From assembly GCF_003112455.1 (NCBI RefSeq), contig NZ_BDQX01000339.1:36534-100533 (forward strand): a DNA stretch of 64,000 nucleotides, read 5' to 3'. The notes under the pieces are model-generated. The model had not been told where the DNA came from and made no database searches. It was given only the letters and a program-made list of their open reading frames with translations. Made by a program: the position numbers and the translations under genes. Positions 42,280 through 50,968 of this stretch are shown here, in pieces. Source of the DNA: Paenibacillus agaridevorans (lineage in GTDB: Bacteria; Bacillota; Bacilli; Paenibacillales; Paenibacillaceae). Numbering within the stretch: the stretch's first letter is position 1; each line of letters opens with the position of its first letter.

Positions 42280-42600
42280 ATGAAAAAGCGATCTTCCACA
42301 GTTTGTCCAATCGTATATCCGCTCGACATATGGGGTGATCCCTGGAGCCTAGTCATACTTCGTGACGTCCTCATCCATAACAAGCGGTATTACCGCGAGT
42401 TTCTTGCTTCACGCGAGCACACCTCAACGAATATTTTGAGCGCACGGCTCCAATCACTCGTTGAAGCAGGTCTGCTCGTCAAGATAGAAGGAGGTACAAG
42501 CCAGGGGCACTCTTATGAATGCCCTTGTTTTATTTCAAAAACTTGTCGTTACAAACAGCCGGGAGAACAGAAGCGGCATGGGCGCGGAATGAATGGGTGA
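42280..42600 (+). CDS. HxlR-family regulator with abnormal C-terminus
   Basis: 106 residues from ATG 42280 (ATG 42259 also in frame; neither has a clear ribosome site). The winged helix is good: CPIVYPLDIWGDPWSLVILRDVLIHNKRYYREFL, TSTNILSARLQSLVEAGLLVKIEGG. From about residue 70 the expected YSLTEKGxDLxPxL segment is missing and the frame runs through a hairpin (GGGCACTC/GAATGCCC, about 42508-42527, then TTGTTTTATTT). The gene is probably truncated by an old deletion or frameshift. Confidence 0.6.
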   Translation: MKKRSSTVCPIVYPLDIWGDPWSLVILRDVLIHNKRYYREFLASREHTSTNILSARLQSLVEAGLLVKIEGGTSQGHSYECPCFISKTCRYKQPGEQKRHGRGMNG

Positions 42601-42620
42601 GCGTGTCTCGCTACGTGGGA

Positions 42621-44903
42621 TTAAAATTTCGACCACCCGAATACCGGTCGCAACATCCTGCGCATCCAATAAGCGATTATCGTCCCCGGGTTCCATGCAC
42701 CGCGATTCTGCAGGGACTCCATATATTGATCGTTGATAATATAAGTCCAAGTGGAAGCAGGGGTCCTTAGCCCGAACTTTTCCCACATCGCCGGATCGTT
42801 GGAGCCTCCCAGCTTTATGAGCATATCCGCTGACTCCTTATTGATTTTAGCCGGAATTTCCGCAAATGCCTGGATGATCTGCTCATGGAATTCGTCGATT
42901 GGATTGCGGTTAGCAAGGCTCGTCAAGTGGATGCTTTCGCGAATGTAAGAAACGTATGCCAGATGCTCGGCCCAGAACTTGTCTATAAAATAAAGCCGTA
43001 CCCGCTGCTCCGAAGCGCTCATCGGCGCCTTGCCATTCAAAATATCGAGCCGCTCCGCGTATAACATACGTCTTTGATCCTCCACCATATCCGAATAACT
43101 GTTTAGCTCCTGGCGGATATGGAAGTTTTGGCCCATGATCACGCGCTGAATATGCGAAATTTTGCTGGGGAGCACGGATTCGCTTAGAGCTTCATCCTGT
43201 CTGAGACCGCGCAATTCTTTCTCCATGCCGAACTTAAGCAATAACTCGTCTTCCAAGCTTACGAAAAAAACGGAAGCCCCTGGGTCGCCTTGGCGACCGG
43301 ATCGCCCGCGCAGCTGGTTGTCGATCCGCACGCTTTGGTGTATATGCGTACCGATCACGTACAACCCGCCTAGCTTGGCGACGACTTCCCCTTGCGCGGG
43401 GTTTCCGCCCCCAAGCCGAATGTCGACGCCGCGTCCCGCCATGTTGGTGGACACCGTCACAGCGCCGAGTTCTCCCGCCTTGGCGATGAGCTCGGCTTCT
43501 TTTGCGTCGTTTTTCGCATTCAGAACATGGCAAGGTACGTTGGCCGCCGCTAGCGCCTCCGCCAGCATCTCAGACTCCTCGACGCTAGACGTTCCAATGA
43601 GAATCGGCCGCCCCGTTGCATGGACGGACGAGATTTCTTGTACAAGCGCCTTAAGTTTGGCCTCCTTATGGGAATAAATCCGGTGCGGATAATCGATCCG
43701 AATGTTGGGACGATTCGGAGGGATCGGCACGACCTCCAGCGCATAAATATCTCCGAATTCCATTGCGGAAACATGCGCGGTAGCCGTCATTCCGCAAATC
43801 TTCGGATACAGGCTAAGAAAGTGCTGAAGGGTGATCGTGCCGAGAATGTTCCCGCCGGCTTTCGACTGCAGCCCTTCTTTGGCCGTAAGCGCGGCTTGCA
43901 GCCCGTCCGGCAGATGCCTGTTCTCCGCCACGCGGCCGGTATATTCGTCGATCAGCTCGATTTTACCGTCCCGGACGATGTAATCGACGTCTCTCTGCAA
44001 TAATAATTCCGCATGCAGCGCGCAATTTAATGCCATTAACGAATCACTATTATGGCTTTCGTACAAATTGCCGCATCCCAGCAGCGACTCCGCTTTCGCC
44101 GCACCCGCCTCGCTTAAATAAACGTTTCGCTTGTACTCGTCGAAATCGTAATGATCCTCTTGCCGGAGCTGCCTGGCGACTGCCGCGAAACGGGAACCAT
44201 CGTCGCCGGAAGAACCCGGCTCGCCGGCAATGACTAGCGGCACCCGCGCTTCGTCGAGAAGCAGGGAGTCCGCCTCGTCGACAATGACGTAATGGAACGG
44301 ACGATGCACGGTGTCGGCTTCGTCCAGAGCGATCGTGTCGCGCAAGTAATCGAACCCCGCTTCTTTGGCCGTTACATAGGTGATATGCGAGGCATACGCT
44401 TCCCGTTTTTCGGACAAGCGCATGCCTGCTTGAACCGCGCTTGCCGTTAACCCCAGGTACTGATAGATCGGGCCCATCCAATCCGCGTCCCGTTTCGCCA
44501 AATAATCGTTAAAGGTCAGCACATGAACGCCTTCGCCGGATAGCGCGTGCAGATAGGCAGGCAAAACGGCAGAGAGCGTTTTGCCTTCGCCGGTATGCTG
44601 CTCGATCACATATCCCTCGTGCAGAGCGATGGAAGCCATGAGCTGGACATCGTAGGGCCGTAAGCCAAGCGTTCTCTTCGCGGCCTCGCAGACTAGCGCA
44701 TAGGCATCGACAAGCAGCTCGTCCAAAGGCGTACCCGATTCTGCTTCTTTTTGCAGCCGGAGGGATTCCGCTTGAAGCTGCCCATCGTACCACGCATCCA
44801 AGTTCCGTTTGCGGATGAGCTCCGCTTTGTCGCGGTAGCCTTTCAGCCTATGCTGGTTATCGCGCTCTTTGATTTCTCGTATCCATTTGACGGCTAGATT
44901 CAT
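42621..44903 (-). CDS. SecA-family protein translocase ATPase, short form (SecA2-like)
   Basis: 760 residues. Nucleotide-binding domains carry Walker A HTGEGKTLSAVLPAYL, Walker B VDEADSLLLDEAR and the NBD2 motif MAGRGVDIRLGGG...LRGRSGRQGDPG. The preprotein-binding and helical scaffold domains are present. It ends at HSD-like WTYIINDQYMESLQ and lacks the C-terminal zinc-binding tail with its cysteines found in housekeeping SecA. This and the genomic setting suggest an accessory SecA for a few substrates. No secY2 is nearby. Start ATG 44903 follows GAGGGGAG. Confidence 0.9.
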   Translation of the reverse strand: MNLAVKWIREIKERDNQHRLKGYRDKAELIRKRNLDAWYDGQLQAESLRLQKEAESGTPLDELLVDAYALVCEAAKRTLGLRPYDVQLMASIALHEGYVIEQHTGEGKTLSAVLPAYLHALSGEGVHVLTFNDYLAKRDADWMGPIYQYLGLTASAVQAGMRLSEKREAYASHITYVTAKEAGFDYLRDTIALDEADTVHRPFHYVIVDEADSLLLDEARVPLVIAGEPGSSGDDGSRFAAVARQLRQEDHYDFDEYKRNVYLSEAGAAKAESLLGCGNLYESHNSDSLMALNCALHAELLLQRDVDYIVRDGKIELIDEYTGRVAENRHLPDGLQAALTAKEGLQSKAGGNILGTITLQHFLSLYPKICGMTATAHVSAMEFGDIYALEVVPIPPNRPNIRIDYPHRIYSHKEAKLKALVQEISSVHATGRPILIGTSSVEESEMLAEALAAANVPCHVLNAKNDAKEAELIAKAGELGAVTVSTNMAGRGVDIRLGGGNPAQGEVVAKLGGLYVIGTHIHQSVRIDNQLRGRSGRQGDPGASVFFVSLEDELLLKFGMEKELRGLRQDEALSESVLPSKISHIQRVIMGQNFHIRQELNSYSDMVEDQRRMLYAERLDILNGKAPMSASEQRVRLYFIDKFWAEHLAYVSYIRESIHLTSLANRNPIDEFHEQIIQAFAEIPAKINKESADMLIKLGGSNDPAMWEKFGLRTPASTWTYIINDQYMESLQNRGAWNPGTIIAYWMRRMLRPVFGWSKF

Positions 44904-44952
44904 CGGAATTTAAACTCCCCTCGGTAGAAATAGGTTAATTACTGAACAGGAA

Positions 44953-45399
44953 TCAGACGCGGCTATACTTCCACATGGTTAGACTATAAACGAGAAATTG
45001 GCCCAGTCCCAGCAACCCGAAAATGATTAGTGTGTAGACAGCATTGGACGGAAGCAATATGACCGTTCCCACGGCTATGGGCAAGCAAGAGCTGTAGTAA
45101 ATATAGACGTTTCGGCAAGCTTTGAACGTGATCCATTGCTGTCCCTCATCCACGCCCCGAATTTCAAACGGAACTGTGGCCCAGACATTAATGCGGTCTT
45201 TCGGATTTTTGCGATTATAAACTCTTACAAGCGTCACCCACAGCACGCCTAGAGGGACAGCGAAGAGGGCGCAATAAATTCTTCCCGTCGTAGTCGAAAG
45301 TTCCCCCGACAGCATTAACTTCAGTAGATAAAACAAACCCAGCGTGCTAAGAAACAATAGGGTTGATAGTAACGGCGAACGCATAACCTGTGCGAACAT
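44953..45399 (-). CDS. Four-helix membrane protein of unknown function
   Basis: 148 residues with transmembrane segments LLSTLLFLSTLGLFYLLKLML, YCALFAVPLGVLWVTLV, CLPIAVGTVILLPS and YTLIIFGLLGLGQFLVYSL. AGGAGGAGG precedes ATG 45399, which follows the XRE stop by one base, so both are one operon. Small XRE regulators paired with such membrane proteins are common in Firmicutes, with no settled role. Confidence 0.75.
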   Translation of the reverse strand: MFAQVMRSPLLSTLLFLSTLGLFYLLKLMLSGELSTTTGRIYCALFAVPLGVLWVTLVRVYNRKNPKDRINVWATVPFEIRGVDEGQQWITFKACRNVYIYYSSCLPIAVGTVILLPSNAVYTLIIFGLLGLGQFLVYSLTMWKYSRV

Positions 45400-45400
45400 C

Positions 45401-45604
45401 TTATCCCTCCTCCTTTAAATAAAAAACTTTCTCCACGGGCAGTTGAAAAGCTGCTGCAATTTTAAGCGCGAGCGTAATCGAAGGGGAGTAATCGCCTTTC
45501 TCGATTAACCCAATGGTCTGGCGAGTGGCTCCGATGGCATCCGCCAGGTCTTGCTGCGACCATCTAAAGCGCGCCCTTAGTTCACGTACGTTGTTAACAA
45601 GCAT
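45401..45604 (-). CDS. Small XRE-family transcriptional regulator
   Basis: 67 residues, nearly all a Cro/C1 helix-turn-helix: RELRARFRWSQQDLADAIGATRQTIGLIEKGDYSPSITLALKIAAAF, ending in VEKVFYLKEE as in the YozG/YvaO group. It heads an operon with the membrane protein. Start ATG 45604 has GGAAAGGAT upstream. Confidence 0.9.
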   Translation of the reverse strand: MLVNNVRELRARFRWSQQDLADAIGATRQTIGLIEKGDYSPSITLALKIAAAFQLPVEKVFYLKEEG

Positions 45605-45638
45605 GCAAGAGATCCTTTCCGGTTGCTGATTTGAAATG

Positions 45639-45667
45639 ATTGTAAATGAAGTTTAACAAAATGTAAA
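45639..45667 (-). promoter_or_regulatory. SigA promoter of the XRE operon
   Basis: On the minus strand TTTACA (45667-45662) and TACAAT (45644-45639) with a 17-base spacer, 35 bases before the start codon. Confidence 0.75.
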
Positions 45668-45727
45668 CAATGTATTGCATTTTATCGTGGTTCGACTTTG
45701 AAGGTTCGCCTGTATGCGGGGAGTAGC

Positions 45728-45763
45728 ATGAAACTTTTCCCTCTAGATATGAGATACAAATAG
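45728..45763 (+). CDS. Possible leader peptide before the ABC-F gene
   Basis: MKLFPLDMRYK, preceded by GGGGAG 4 bases upstream of the ATG. Several antibiotic-resistance ABC-F genes are controlled through such short leaders. Before the main start, AGTCTCT (about 45838) can pair with AGAGAGG of the ribosome site (about 45861-45867). A TATAAT at 45776 might instead start transcription after this frame. Confidence 0.3.
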   Translation: MKLFPLDMRYK

Positions 45764-45872
45764 ATTGAAGTTGGTTATAATCAGTGTTACTCTTACAACG
45801 GTAAACTCGAAACTATAATTTGCAATACATCTAATAATAGTCTCTATTTCAGTTATAAAGAGAGGAAACACG

Positions 45873-47612
45873 ATGATAAAAGTTGATAACTTATCCTTCT
45901 CATTTCCGCAAAAGGAACTATACAAAAACATTTCCTTTACGCTTGAAGAGGCGCAGCATTGCGCTTTTATCGGAACAAGCGGCAACGGGAAAAGCACATT
46001 GATAGACATACTGATGGATCCGGAAAGATACCTGTTCGAGGGCAAGCTGGAAATAGACCCGACTTGCAGGATTGGGCATGTAAGTCAATTCCCGCAATTC
46101 GACAAAACGAAAGAAACAACTGTTTATGAATATTTAGGGGAAGAATATTTTAAGATACAAAACGAAATAACCGCAATCTGTACGGAGATGGAAACATCAT
46201 CGGATATTGAGCCGTTATTAGAAAAATATCAATTCGCTTTAGATGCATTAGATTCCATCGGCGGGGAAGATTTTGAAAGCAATATTAGTAAGAAGCTTAA
46301 TCTGGCAAACCTCATGAAGCTTAAGGATCTTAAGGTTTCCGACCTGAGCGGCGGGGAATTCAAGCTGATTCAAGTGATGAAGGAAATGCTTAGCCGTCCA
46401 GACTTAATGATTATGGACGAGCCGGATGTATTTCTAGACTTTGAAAACCTTAATGGACTTAAGAATCTTATTAATTCCCACAAAGGCATGTTGCTGGTGG
46501 TTACGCACAACCGCTATCTATTGAATCATTGTTTCAACAAAATCATACACCTCGAAATCACGGAGATCCAAGAGTTCGAAGGGCGATATATAGATTATAA
46601 CTTCTCCTTGCTTCAGACTAAGGTTGAGTTGCAGGAGCTCAAAATCGCCGAGGATGAAGAATTGGAGAGAAACGAGAACATAATCGCTAATCTTAGAGTA
46701 ATCGCAACTTATAATTCAGAGGCTTCTAGAGGCAAAGCATTAAAAGCAAGAGTCAAGTTCCAAGAAAGATTGGAAGCGCGAAGAATTAAAGCACCATTTG
46801 TTGATATTAAGCAACCGAATATTAGTTTTGGCATGGATACTGAAATGGAAGATACCACTGTCGTACAAGTCGATCATTATAGTGCTGCCTTTGAAGAGTT
46901 GCTTTTAGACAATGTGAGCTTTGAGATCAAATCTGCGGACAAAGTAGCCATTATTGGTTCGAACGGTACCGGGAAAACGACTTTACTTCGAGATATCTTT
47001 AAAAATAATCATGAGTCTATTAAAATCAACGACGACGCTAAAGTGGCTTACTTATCGCAAAATCAAGGCGAAGTGCTAAAGGAATCTAATACCATACTAG
47101 AAGAATTCATCGATGCCGGGTTTAAAACGTATGATGAAGTTAGATCGTTTATTGCAAGCTATGGCTTTGAAGGGGAAATCGTTAATCAAAGGATATCCTC
47201 TTTATCCGGCGGAGAAAAAAATATGCTTCAATTGGCTAAGGCTGCTGCCAGCAAAGCAAACGTATTGCTTCTTGATGAACCGACCAGCCATTTGGACATC
47301 TATTCACAGATCGCGCTGGAAAAAGCTATTGCAGATTATAAAGGCGCGATTCTGATGATTTCTCATGATTTCTATTCTGTGGTTAATGGTATGGATTATG
47401 TGTTAATCATTGAAGATAAGACGATCAGAAAGATGAGCATTCGAAAATTTAGACAGATGATTTATGCCAGCCATTTTGACAAGGACTATCTAGAAAAGGA
47501 ACAAAATAAAAGATCGATTGAAATGAAAATTGAAGTGGCTTTAAAAAATAATGAGTTTGAACTCGCAAAAGTATGGGTTGATGAGCTGGAAGCGCTGATT
47601 AAGTTGCTTTAA
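45873..47612 (+). CDS. ABC-F family ATPase (ribosome-protection type)
   Basis: 579 residues with two ATP-binding domains and no membrane segment. Domain 1: Walker A GTSGNGKST, signature LSGGE, Walker B LMIMDEPD. Domain 2: GSNGTGKTT, LSGGE, VLLLDEPTSHLD. The linker between them (about 245-310, LQTKVELQELKIAEDEELERNENIIANLRV...) is the P-site tRNA-interacting helical arm. Family members bind the ribosome E site, and the resistance types dislodge antibiotics. The first Walker B has DEPDVFLDFENL, as in the Vga/Lsa/Cpl-like group. Visibly A+T-richer than its neighbours. AGAGAGG precedes ATG 45873. Confidence 0.9.
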   Translation: MIKVDNLSFSFPQKELYKNISFTLEEAQHCAFIGTSGNGKSTLIDILMDPERYLFEGKLEIDPTCRIGHVSQFPQFDKTKETTVYEYLGEEYFKIQNEITAICTEMETSSDIEPLLEKYQFALDALDSIGGEDFESNISKKLNLANLMKLKDLKVSDLSGGEFKLIQVMKEMLSRPDLMIMDEPDVFLDFENLNGLKNLINSHKGMLLVVTHNRYLLNHCFNKIIHLEITEIQEFEGRYIDYNFSLLQTKVELQELKIAEDEELERNENIIANLRVIATYNSEASRGKALKARVKFQERLEARRIKAPFVDIKQPNISFGMDTEMEDTTVVQVDHYSAAFEELLLDNVSFEIKSADKVAIIGSNGTGKTTLLRDIFKNNHESIKINDDAKVAYLSQNQGEVLKESNTILEEFIDAGFKTYDEVRSFIASYGFEGEIVNQRISSLSGGEKNMLQLAKAAASKANVLLLDEPTSHLDIYSQIALEKAIADYKGAILMISHDFYSVVNGMDYVLIIEDKTIRKMSIRKFRQMIYASHFDKDYLEKEQNKRSIEMKIEVALKNNEFELAKVWVDELEALIKLL

Positions 47613-47830
47613 ATTGATATATCAAATTAAACGTTACGACGCCGACGCAAACTCTAAACTTCACGGCAAGAATCTTTGAGTTTGAGGTGTAGGGAACAAA
47701 CGCGACACCATAACATAGCCGACAAAACACATCCAGGCCTATGCATATGCGCATAGGCCTGCTTGACTTCTTGATTGCCCGTAGGCAAATTTTCTTGGGA
47801 CAAATGTTGTTAAGTCGCTGGCATCAGCCA
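47613..47830. other. Convergent intergenic region with palindromic hairpin
   Basis: CAGGCCTATG (47734-47743) and CATAGGCCTG (47752-47761) form a perfect 10-bp stem, a likely terminator between the converging ABC-F and ATPase genes though without a T run. Nothing else is seen. Confidence 0.6.
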
Positions 47831-48955
47831 TTATGCCGTGCCATCAGGGGCAGTACGCAGACCGTTGGCTCCGTTCCGCAGCAGCTCGGCTGCCCAACCC
47901 CGGGCGGCGTCGGCAATCTCTTGCATGTTAACAACCTCGGCCGCAGGCTGCTCGGCGGCATTGCGAAGACGTCTGGCTTCGGCCAAATGCCCGATGGCCT
48001 CTTTCATGGCGGAGGCATAGCCGGATTGAATCGGCGCCAGTTGATCGGCATGCAATTCATCGGTTCCTTTCGCAATGCATAAATCGTACATGTCGATAAT
48101 TTCATCGGTTTCGCGGTCGGGAAAATATTCATGCGGCGCAGTGCTGTCGAAGACGGCTGTACCAAGCTCGCGCACAATGACCATATCGATGCTGTTCGGA
48201 TCGAAACCGCAGTGATACACCTCTACATCGTAGCCGCGTCTCAGCCCCTCCGCGGCAAGCCGCTTCAGCAGCGTCGACTTGCCGGAGCCTGCGCGGCCTT
48301 TAATCAGGTAGCGTTTCAAGCCTTGGGTCAGCCCCGGGACAAAATCGATTGCCCCGGCAGGCGTTGCAGCGCCGAGGAAACGGTCGTCTCGGCGGCCCTC
48401 CTTGGGCAAGGAGGTTTCGCCGAACAGCCGCGAGACGTATGCGTTCGCCACGCGGTTCGCCGCTTCGAAGCTCATGGCGCTGATGTAAATCGCTTCCCAG
48501 TCGTCATGAATGTCCAACGCGCGGGCAAAGCAATTGTAGGCGTTGCCTTCGCTCTCCTGTAAGGAGCCCTCCGCCACGATTAAATCCCCCGATCCCAATC
48601 CGCTCTCCGAACCGGACGCCGCCTGCGACAGATGGATCGCCTTGCAGCGAATATCGGCAGGCAACGGTCGCATGTGAAGGGGAAGCGCCCCTTCATGGAT
48701 AAATCCGGTTTTCCTGGATGGAATAATGACGCCGTCGAGCAGCTCGTGATCCTCGGGCCGATGCAACAGCCATACATCGCAGGATGCGGAAAGCGCCTCT
48801 TCGGCGATGATCCGCATCGCGGCGGATTGGGCGGCAGCGGGCGCGGGCCGCGCCACGTACAGCAAATCAATCCCCATCAGCGACGATTCCAGCAAATTCC
48901 ACGGCCCTCTGGCCGTATGACCCCTCACGAAGAAGGGAGTAGCAGTTCCTCTCAT
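47831..48955 (-). CDS. P-loop ATPase of the PRK06851 type
   Basis: 374 residues from ATG 48955 (AAAGGTGTG upstream). It has two P-loop-like halves: an N-terminal one whose loop is degenerate (HTARGPWNLLESSL) and a C-terminal one with a full Walker A, GRAGSGKSTLLKRLAAEGLRRG. GFDPNSIDMVIVRELGTAVFDSTAPHEYFPDR is typical of this conserved Firmicutes family, whose role is unknown (an involvement in sporulation has been considered). Standalone gene. Confidence 0.8.
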   Translation of the reverse strand: MRGTATPFFVRGHTARGPWNLLESSLMGIDLLYVARPAPAAAQSAAMRIIAEEALSASCDVWLLHRPEDHELLDGVIIPSRKTGFIHEGALPLHMRPLPADIRCKAIHLSQAASGSESGLGSGDLIVAEGSLQESEGNAYNCFARALDIHDDWEAIYISAMSFEAANRVANAYVSRLFGETSLPKEGRRDDRFLGAATPAGAIDFVPGLTQGLKRYLIKGRAGSGKSTLLKRLAAEGLRRGYDVEVYHCGFDPNSIDMVIVRELGTAVFDSTAPHEYFPDRETDEIIDMYDLCIAKGTDELHADQLAPIQSGYASAMKEAIGHLAEARRLRNAAEQPAAEVVNMQEIADAARGWAAELLRNGANGLRTAPDGTA

Positions 48956-49146
48956 GATCAGCACACCTTTCCGGGCGAATGTCACGGTTACCCTTCCAGT
49001 GTATTGCGGAGCGAGGGAGTTGGTTCCGCCGCATGCAATTCTTAGCGGCGGGCATTGGCAAGTCAAATGGCAGAGATTCAGTGCGCCTTTGAGGCACTTG
49101 GCTGTGGTAAGATGAGGATATTGTTACCGAGGCTTAGGTTCCGCCG

Positions 49147-50124
49147 ATGCCAAATCGAAAAGGAAGTGGCCGTATGCTCGCTGCTTTACTCATCGTATCG
49201 CTGCTGCTGGTGCTGCAAACCGGATACGGGCTGTATTATAGAAGGCAGATTCGAGATGTTGGTCGCCAACTGGACTTCATCGGCAAACACGACTCCTTCA
49301 AGCTGATCACGACGCAGCTCCAGTCGCGGGAATTGTCCCGGCTGGTGGAAAGCTGCAATGAACTGTTGCGCGAGCGGCGGGCGCAGAATCAGCGATTTAT
49401 TCAAAAAAACGAGGAAATCCACGAGACGATCGCGAGCCTCTCGCATGATATTCGCACACCGCTCGCAGCGTTGGACGGCTACCTGCAGCTGGCGGAGCGA
49501 GCAGAGCCAGTGCAGGAGCGAACTGAGCCAGTGCCGGAACGTGCCGAGCAGGCTTCGCATCGCGCAGACTATGTGCGGCTGGCCCGCAGCCGGATTAAGG
49601 GAATGGCCAAGCTGATCGAGGAGCTGTTTCTTTATACGAAGCTGCAGAACCCGGACTACAGGCTGGAGTTGTCGACGGTCGACGCCGCGGAGCTGCTGCG
49701 GCACAGCCTGGTCATGCAACTGGAGCCGATCGCCGCTACCGGCTATGAGCCAGAACTGGCGCTGCCGAGCCAAGCGCTTGTCGTCGGACAGGCGCATGCG
49801 ATCGAGCGGGTATTCGGGAATGTGCTGAGCAACTACGTGCATCATGGCGAAGGCCGATTAACCATTCACTGCCGGGAGACGGAGAGCGAGTGGGAGTTTA
49901 TGTTCGCCAATCCGCTCCCCCCTGGTCGAACGATTGACGCGGAGCGGTTGTTTCAGCGTTTTTATAAGGCGGACCCGGCGCGCAGCGAACAGACCTCGGG
50001 GCTGGGGCTGACGATTGTGCAATCGCTTGTGCAGAAGATGAAGGGATCGGTACGGGCGGAGCAGCTCGATCAGCAATTTTGTCTGTGGATCCGATGGCCG
50101 AAGAAGCGGGAGGAGAGGGTATGA
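49147..50124 (+). CDS. Sensor histidine kinase
   Basis: 325 residues. One N-terminal transmembrane helix (MLAALLIVSLLLVLQTGYGLYY), a short linker, a HisKA domain with H100 (SLSHDIRTPLAALDGYLQL) and HATPase (FGNVLSNYVHHG, SGLGLTIVQSL). There is practically no extracellular sensor, which is the plan of kinases that work with an ABC transporter. The HisKA domain holds an E/P/R repeat insertion (EPVQERTEPVPERAEQ). Its TGA overlaps the ATG of the response regulator. No strong ribosome site before ATG 49147. Confidence 0.88.
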   Translation: MPNRKGSGRMLAALLIVSLLLVLQTGYGLYYRRQIRDVGRQLDFIGKHDSFKLITTQLQSRELSRLVESCNELLRERRAQNQRFIQKNEEIHETIASLSHDIRTPLAALDGYLQLAERAEPVQERTEPVPERAEQASHRADYVRLARSRIKGMAKLIEELFLYTKLQNPDYRLELSTVDAAELLRHSLVMQLEPIAATGYEPELALPSQALVVGQAHAIERVFGNVLSNYVHHGEGRLTIHCRETESEWEFMFANPLPPGRTIDAERLFQRFYKADPARSEQTSGLGLTIVQSLVQKMKGSVRAEQLDQQFCLWIRWPKKREERV

Positions 50125-50864
50125 GCCGGAGAGAAATCGACGATTTGCGAGGAACGGAAAACCAGCGAGGAGCCAACAGCAGAATTCTGATTGTGGAGGA
50201 TAATGCGCAAATCAGCGAAATTATCGCCGCAGGCTTGCGATGCGAAGGCTTCCGATGTACGCAGGCATATTCCGGCAGCGAGGCGATGCTTTATCTGGCT
50301 CAAACCGGCTACGAACTGATCGTGCTAGACCTGATGCTGCCTGGATTGAGCGGCGAAGAGCTAATCAGTCGCCTGCGCGGGGAGCTGTGCTCGAGCGTGC
50401 CCGTCATCGTGCTGTCTGCGCGGGATCAACTGGATCACAAGCTGGAGCTGTTTGCACGAGGCGCCGACGATTACGTGACCAAACCGTTTGAGCTGGCGGA
50501 GCTGATCGCCAGGATACACGCCCAACTAAAGCGCGCTGGGCCAGCCTCGGAGGCGGAGCCGGCGTACCGGCATAAACAGTTGTTACTGGACAGCCGAACT
50601 TATCATGCGACCGTAAAGGGTCATCCGCTTCAGCTGACCCGTCAGGAATATCGTATTCTCGAGCTGCTGCTCAAAAATCCGAGCCGGGTGTTTACCAAGC
50701 AGGATTTGTACACGCTGGCCTGGGACGAGCCGTATATGGGCGAGGACAAAACGATTACGGTGCACATCAGCAACATCCGCAATAAAATCAAGGCGCATTG
50801 CGAGCAAAGCTATATCGAGACGATCTGGGGAATCGGCTTTCGCCTGAGCCGGGCGCAGCCGTAG
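50121..50864 (+). CDS. OmpR-type response regulator
   Basis: 247 residues from ATG 50121, which overlaps the kinase stop (ATGA), with GGAGGAGAGGG before it. After a 21-residue charged tail comes the receiver with E26-D27 and phospho-acceptor D70 (IVLDLMLPGLSG), K at YVTKPFELAEL, and a winged helix (LTRQEYRILELLLKNP, DKTITVHISNIRNKI, TIWGIGFRL). It probably activates the ABC transporter genes that begin 104 bases downstream. Confidence 0.92.
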   Translation: MSRREIDDLRGTENQRGANSRILIVEDNAQISEIIAAGLRCEGFRCTQAYSGSEAMLYLAQTGYELIVLDLMLPGLSGEELISRLRGELCSSVPVIVLSARDQLDHKLELFARGADDYVTKPFELAELIARIHAQLKRAGPASEAEPAYRHKQLLLDSRTYHATVKGHPLQLTRQEYRILELLLKNPSRVFTKQDLYTLAWDEPYMGEDKTITVHISNIRNKIKAHCEQSYIETIWGIGFRLSRAQP

Positions 50865-50968
50865 GCTGCAAAAGCTGCTATTACAGATCGGGCTTTACGA
50901 TTTCTTTACTTTTTCTTGACGTCAACTTGGCTTTCTCGGTGTTAAATGAGAGCAGGGAGGTGACGGGA

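Noticed and set aside
50798-50968. Longer N-terminus for the BcrA-like ATPase from an upstream start
   Set aside because: It would overlap the response regulator and add a stretch unlike the family; GGGAGGTG before ATG 50969 decides the start.
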